Of a stretch of DNA of 9,967 bases, positions 6,877 through 9,967 are shown piece by piece. Origin of the DNA: Desulfobacteraceae bacterium (GTDB lineage Bacteria; Desulfobacterota; DSM-4660; Desulfatiglandales; HGW-15); assembly GCA_003819975.1 (NCBI GenBank), contig RPPU01000112.1, positions 1 through 9,967 on the forward strand. The letters are read 5' to 3'. Each line of letters starts with the position of its first letter. Positions within the stretch are counted from its first letter, which is position 1. A program made the translations under genes and the position numbers. The notes below the pieces were generated by a model, which saw nothing but the letters and a program-made list of their open reading frames with translations, did no database searches and was not told the origin of the DNA.

Positions 6877-6905
6877 TAGCCATTGCATGAAAAAAGGGCT
6901 ATAAT
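6877..6905 (+). promoter_or_regulatory. Candidate upstream ftsH promoter
   Basis: TAGCCA (6877-6882, 4 of 6) and a perfect TATAAT (6900-6905) are spaced 17 nt. The start would be near 6912, giving a leader of about 150 nt to ftsH. Confidence 0.4.
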
Positions 6906-6955
6906 TCCAAAATTATATGAACCGACCAAAGGTTGGGCAAAAAGGGAAAACCGAC

Positions 6956-6986
6956 TTTACTTTAGCCTTTTCAAATTCATTATAAT
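6956..6986 (+). promoter_or_regulatory. Candidate proximal ftsH promoter
   Basis: A perfect TATAAT at 6981-6986 is preceded by TTTACT (6956-6961, 4 of 6) at a longer than optimal 19-nt spacing. Initiation near 6993 would give a leader of about 72 nt. Which of the two rightward promoters is used, or whether a heat-shock factor acts here, cannot be told from the sequence. Confidence 0.35.
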
Positions 6987-7064
6987 CGTGTATGAAAATC
7001 ATCTTTGCCTGGAATGGATGCAAAGGGCAAAAGGATGTGTCAAGTTTGAAGGAGGTATCGAAAA

Positions 7065-8888
7065 TTGAATCAATTTTTTAAAAATATTGCCCTTTGGCTG
7101 ATCATCGTGCTGGTGGTGATGGTGCTTTTTAAGGTGTTTAATCCGGAAAGCGTGCCGGAAGCGATCGGTTACAGCGATTTCCTGAACAAGGTGGAAGGCG
7201 GCAGTATCCAGGAAGTGTTCATTAAAGGGGACAACCTTTCAGGTTTTACAACCGAGAAAAAGGCATTCAAGACCGTAGCTCCGGACGATAAGGAATTGAT
7301 CACCCTGTTGCGCACTCATAAAGTAAAGATCGTGGCTAAGTCCAAGGAGGACGCTCCCTGGCTGGGAATTTTGTTCAATGTGCTGCCCGTTCTTTTCCTG
7401 GTGGGCGTCATGATTTTCTTAATGCGCCAGATGCAAGTGGGCGGCGGCAAAGCTTTATCTTTCGGTAAAAGCCGCGCCAAGCTTTTATCCGATACACATG
7501 AAAAAGTGACCTTTGACGATGTGGCCGGTATCGATGAAGCTAAAGAGGAACTCCATGAAATCATTGAATTTTTAAGAGATCCTAAGAAATTCACCCGCTT
7601 GGGCGGACGTATTCCCAAAGGCGTTTTATTGGTCGGAGCTCCGGGAACCGGCAAAACTCTTTTGGCCCGGGCCATAGCCGGCGAAGCGGGTGTGCCTTTT
7701 TTCAGCATCAGCGGATCGGATTTTGTGGAGATGTTCGTGGGTGTAGGCGCTTCACGGGTCAGGGACCTGTTTGTGCAGGGCAAAAAACACGCACCCTGTA
7801 TCATCTTTATCGATGAAATCGACGCGGTCGGCCGTCATCGGGGCGCGGGTTTGGGCGGCGGCCATGACGAACGCGAACAGACCCTTAACCAGTTATTGGT
7901 GGAAATGGACGGATTTGAATCCAATGAGGGCGTGATCCTAATTTCAGCCACCAACCGGCCCGATGTTCTGGATCCGGCCCTGTTGCGGCCGGGCCGGTTT
8001 GACCGCCAGGTCGTGGTGCCGGTGCCGGATATCAAGGGCCGGGAAGGGATTCTGAAAGTTCACGTAAAAAAGACGGTTTTATCGGATAATGTGGACCTGA
8101 ATACGCTGTCACGCGGAACCCCCGGTTTTACGGGCGCGGATTTGGAAAATATGGTGAATGAAGCGGCGCTGATGGCTGCCCGGCGCGGCAAGGAACGGGT
8201 GGAAATGGCCGATTTGGAAGACGCCAAGGACAAGGTCCTGATGGGCACGGAACGCCGCAGCATGATCATCAACGACGAGGAGAAGAAAAATACGGCTTAC
8301 CATGAAGCCGGACATACCTTGGTGGCTCGCTTATTGCCCGGCACCGACCCGATTCATAAAGTGACGATTATCCCGCGCGGCCGGGCCCTGGGCCTGACCC
8401 AGCAATTGCCGGTCGATGAAAAACACACCTATCCCAAAGAGTTTTTGTTAAACCAGATCGCCATTCTGATGGGCGGCCGGGTGGCTGAAGAATTGGTGCT
8501 TCATTCCCAAACGACCGGCGCCGGTAACGATATCGAAAGGGCGACCACTTTGGCGCGTAAAATGGTTTGCGAATGGGGGATGAGCGAACATCTGGGCCCC
8601 CTGACTTTCGGCAAAAAAGAAGAACTTGTTTTCCTAGGCCGTGAAATCGCCCAGCACCGCGATTTCAGCGAAGCAACCGCCCAGAAGATCGATGAAGAAG
8701 TCAAACGCTTCGTGAATGAGGCCCATCTAAAAAGCACCCGGTTGATCCAGGAACATTTGGAATTTCTGCATCAGATGGCCAAGGCTTTACTGGAAAAAGA
8801 AACCCTGGACAGTCACGACCTCGACGTGATTATGGGCACGGCTGAACCTAAAAAACCGGAACCAACAGCAGAGAACGCGCCCGTATGA
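7065..8888 (+). CDS. ftsH: ATP-dependent zinc metalloprotease FtsH
   Basis: Membrane-anchored AAA+ protease that extracts and degrades misassembled membrane proteins and short-lived regulators as a hexamer facing the cytoplasm. At 607 residues it has full family length. Two membrane segments (about 8-25 and 99-120) enclose a periplasmic domain beginning [16 protein letters not shown]. The AAA+ module shows Walker A GAPGTGKT (191-198), the pore motif MFVG (223-226), Walker B IIFIDEID (246-253) and the second region of homology with [20 protein letters not shown] (295-314). The peptidase has zinc site HEAGH (413-417) and probable third ligand Asp489 in [10 protein letters not shown]. The start is TTG, chosen because [12 protein letters not shown] is the normal FtsH beginning and AAGGAGG lies 9 nt upstream. 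The tail after residue 593 is Pro/Glu-rich. The stop overlaps folP by 4 nt. Confidence 0.98.
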   Translation: MNQFFKNIALWLIIVLVVMVLFKVFNPESVPEAIGYSDFLNKVEGGSIQEVFIKGDNLSGFTTEKKAFKTVAPDDKELITLLRTHKVKIVAKSKEDAPWLGILFNVLPVLFLVGVMIFLMRQMQVGGGKALSFGKSRAKLLSDTHEKVTFDDVAGIDEAKEELHEIIEFLRDPKKFTRLGGRIPKGVLLVGAPGTGKTLLARAIAGEAGVPFFSISGSDFVEMFVGVGASRVRDLFVQGKKHAPCIIFIDEIDAVGRHRGAGLGGGHDEREQTLNQLLVEMDGFESNEGVILISATNRPDVLDPALLRPGRFDRQVVVPVPDIKGREGILKVHVKKTVLSDNVDLNTLSRGTPGFTGADLENMVNEAALMAARRGKERVEMADLEDAKDKVLMGTERRSMIINDEEKKNTAYHEAGHTLVARLLPGTDPIHKVTIIPRGRALGLTQQLPVDEKHTYPKEFLLNQIAILMGGRVAEELVLHSQTTGAGNDIERATTLARKMVCEWGMSEHLGPLTFGKKEELVFLGREIAQHRDFSEATAQKIDEEVKRFVNEAHLKSTRLIQEHLEFLHQMAKALLEKETLDSHDLDVIMGTAEPKKPEPTAENAPV

Positions 8889-9763
8889 TGCGGACAGCTC
8901 AAACTATTTTGAACTGGTCGGGTCATGAACTGAAATTGGGCGAACGGACCCAAATCATGGGCGTCCTGAACGTGACGCCCGATTCTTTTTCGGACGGCGG
9001 CCGTTTTTTGGACCGGGACCGGGCGATTGAGCAGGGTTTGAACCTGGCCCGCGAGGGCGCCGATATCATCGATATCGGCGGCGAATCGACCCGGCCCTAC
9101 AGCCGCAAAGTGACGGCCCGGGAGGAGATTGAAAGAGTTGTTCCGGTCATCAAGGCTTTGGCCGGGGAATTGACCCTGCCCATCAGTATCGATACGTTCA
9201 AAGCCGAAGTGGCTCAAAAAGCGCTGGAAGCCGGAGCAGCCATGATCAACGATATCAGCAGCCTGCGTTTCGATCCGGATATGGCCGCAGTGGCGGCCAA
9301 AGCCCGGGTACCGGTGATCCTGATGCATATCCAGGGGACGCCGGCCGATATGCAGAATCATCCGACCTATCAGGATCTGATGGCTGAAATTGTCGTTTTC
9401 TTACAAGAGGCCATTGAACGGGCCGTCAAGGCCGGTATTCAACGGGAGATGTTGCTGGTGGATCCCGGTATTGGTTTCGGCAAGACTTTCGATCACAACC
9501 TGGAAATCATCCGGGAGTTAGGCCGCTTGCTGACCCTGCAACAGCCGATTCTGTTGGGTAGTTCGCGCAAAGCTTTTATCGGCCATATCCTTAATAAAGA
9601 GGCCCCGGAACGGGATTTAGGCACCATGGCCACGATCGCGGCCGGCATTCTCAACGGCGCCCAAATCGTGCGGGTTCATAATGTCGCCATGGCCCTGCAG
9701 ACCGTGAAGATCGTCGACGCCATTAAAAGGGGAAGGGTGGAAGAAGAGCGTGAGAACGTGTGA
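8885..9763 (+). CDS. folP: Dihydropteroate synthase FolP
   Basis: Cytosolic folate-pathway enzyme joining hydroxymethyl-dihydropterin pyrophosphate to p-aminobenzoate; the sulfonamide target. The 292 residues hold all signatures: [11 protein letters not shown] (29-39), DIGGESTRP (63-71), SIDT (101-104), ND (122-123), DPGIGFGK (193-200), SRK (227-229) and RVHNV (263-267). Residues matching the known catalytic set (Asn29, Asp63, Asp103, Asn122, Asp193, Lys229, Arg263, His265) are kept; Asn266 replaces the more usual Asp. ATG 8885 overlaps the ftsH stop, with a second ATG at 8888; no good ribosome site precedes them, so coupling to ftsH translation is likely. The ftsH-folP pairing is familiar in several Gram-negative lineages. 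The last codons (RENV and the stop) lie inside the octamer repeat that follows, so the C-terminus has probably been altered by it. Confidence 0.97.
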   Translation: MMRTAQTILNWSGHELKLGERTQIMGVLNVTPDSFSDGGRFLDRDRAIEQGLNLAREGADIIDIGGESTRPYSRKVTAREEIERVVPVIKALAGELTLPISIDTFKAEVAQKALEAGAAMINDISSLRFDPDMAAVAAKARVPVILMHIQGTPADMQNHPTYQDLMAEIVVFLQEAIERAVKAGIQREMLLVDPGIGFGKTFDHNLEIIRELGRLLTLQQPILLGSSRKAFIGHILNKEAPERDLGTMATIAAGILNGAQIVRVHNVAMALQTVKIVDAIKRGRVEEERENV

Positions 9764-9785
9764 ACGTTTGAACGTGAGAAGGTAG

Positions 9786-9837
9786 GGGCGTACGACGTAG
9801 AGATGCAAAAAGCGCATCTCTACGGAGGCGTACGCCC
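9786..9837. repeat. Long hairpin: two nested inverted repeats
   Basis: Inner arms CGTAGAGATGC (9796-9806) and GCATCTCTACG (9814-9824) pair over all 11 positions around a 7-nt loop, AAAAAGC. Outer arms GGGCGTACG (9786-9794) and CGTACGCCC (9829-9837) pair over 9 more, with a single A opposite GAGG between them, for about 20 bp in total. There is no T tract, so it is not a classical terminator. It has the look of a dispersed palindromic repeat and could protect the folP mRNA end (inference). Confidence 0.75.
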
Positions 9838-9869
9838 GATGAGAATGTGAGAACGTTTGAATGTGAGAA

Positions 9870-9898
9870 CGTAGAGATGTAAAAAGCGTATCTCTACG
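9870..9898. repeat. Second, shortened copy of the hairpin
   Basis: CGTAGAGAT (9870-9878) and ATCTCTACG (9890-9898) pair over 9 positions. The next two pairs are G9879-T9889 and T9880-G9888, which are wobble pairs where the first copy has G-C and C-G. The AAAAAGC loop motif is kept (9881-9887). The outer arm is lost on the left; the right flank GGAGGCG is kept. Confidence 0.7.
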
Positions 9899-9930
9899 GA
9901 GGCGATGCGCCCGGCGTGAAGGCGAGAACT

Positions 9931-9965
9931 TTGATTCAAGATTACAGATTGCAGATTGAAGATTT
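9931..9965. repeat. Heptamer array at the window end
   Basis: Five 7-nt units: TTGATTC, AAGATTA, CAGATTG, CAGATTG, AAGATTT. All contain GATT, and it may continue past the window edge. It shares period and core with the CAGAATC array at 5054-5088. Confidence 0.65.
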
Positions 9966-9967
9966 CA

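Larger units (their letters stand above)
6732..7064. other. 333-nt divergent regulatory region
   Basis: It separates the minus-strand kinase-like gene from ftsH and must hold promoters in both directions. I see one candidate leftward and two candidate rightward promoters, listed separately. The ftsH ribosome site AAGGAGG (7049-7055) ends the region. A 61-codon open frame at 6883-7068 overlaps the promoters and is not accepted as a gene. No RNA gene or riboswitch fold is apparent. Confidence 0.5.
9749..9915. repeat. Tandem repeat of an 89-nt-spaced unit with internal octamers
   Basis: Blocks 9752-9785 and 9841-9874 are 34 nt each and match at 30 positions, with an 89-nt offset. Each is made of octamers: CGTGAGAA, CGTGTGAA, CGTTTGAA, CGTGAGAA in the first (9749-9780) and GATGAGAA, TGTGAGAA, CGTTTGAA, TGTGAGAA in the second (9838-9869). 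After each block comes a related hairpin, about 9786-9837 and 9870-9898. The second unit is 15 nt shorter, missing the segment between two GTAG tetramers and with it the left outer hairpin arm. The first block covers the folP stop codon. Confidence 0.85.

Noticed and set aside
6883..7068. 61-codon open frame before ftsH, ending in a stop that overlaps the ftsH start
   Set aside because: It covers promoter-like TATAAT boxes, its last codons simply translate the ftsH ribosome site, its own start has no well-placed ribosome site, and the product resembles nothing known to me.
9617..9817. 66-codon minus-strand frame across the folP end
   Set aside because: It is the shadow of folP and runs into the repeat; no ribosome site or known motif supports it.
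9749..9967. CRISPR array
   Set aside because: The repeats are diverged 7-8-nt units and two hairpin copies, without identical 24-40-nt repeats, uniform unique spacers or cas genes.

Overview
The window reads as chromosomal DNA of a Gram-negative, motile bacterium. Its gene content resembles Desulfobacterota ('deltaproteobacteria') or an allied, mostly uncultured phylum such as Omnitrophota or Nitrospirota. The basis is a CheA with an inserted GspE/MshE-type repeat, a CheX-type phosphatase beside CheD, an HDOD protein inside the che cluster, a -24/-12 (sigma-54) promoter, and an ftsH-folP gene pair. This placement is inference. No rRNA, tRNA, transposase, phage gene or CRISPR array is visible.

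Left half (1-5033): a chemotaxis cluster, all on the + strand. It runs cheA (5' end outside the window), cheD, an HDOD-domain gene, cheY, a cheX-like phosphatase gene and cheB. Junctions are tight: 4-nt overlap cheD/HDOD, 47-nt overlap cheY/cheX, 6-nt gap cheX/cheB. CheA phosphorylates CheY and CheB, the CheX-like protein should dephosphorylate CheY-P, and CheD and CheB modify receptors. No cheR, cheW or receptor gene lies in the window.

Middle (5034-7064): a 340-nt spacer with five heptamer repeats ends in a well-formed sigma-54 promoter. That promoter drives an unrecognised 155-aa protein gene, possibly flagellum-related. Convergent to it is a minus-strand gene for a small histidine-kinase-like protein. 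It keeps the phosphoacceptor His but has lost the neighbouring catalytic residues and the ATP-binding motifs, so it could be a Spo0B/ChpT-style phosphotransfer protein or a pseudokinase. Simple inverted repeats between the two convergent genes probably terminate both. A 333-nt divergent promoter region leads to ftsH.

Right part (7065-9967): ftsH (TTG start) overlaps folP by 4 nt, giving a coupled pair for the membrane AAA+ protease and dihydropteroate synthase. Immediately after, and running into the last folP codons, is a nested repeat region. It holds octamer arrays, two copies of an 89-nt-spaced unit containing a hairpin, and a heptamer array.

The most unusual features are the degenerate kinase-like gene, the sigma-54-driven orphan gene, the MshEN-like tandem in CheA, and the recurrent 7-8-nt tandem arrays in spacers, one of which supplies the folP stop codon.
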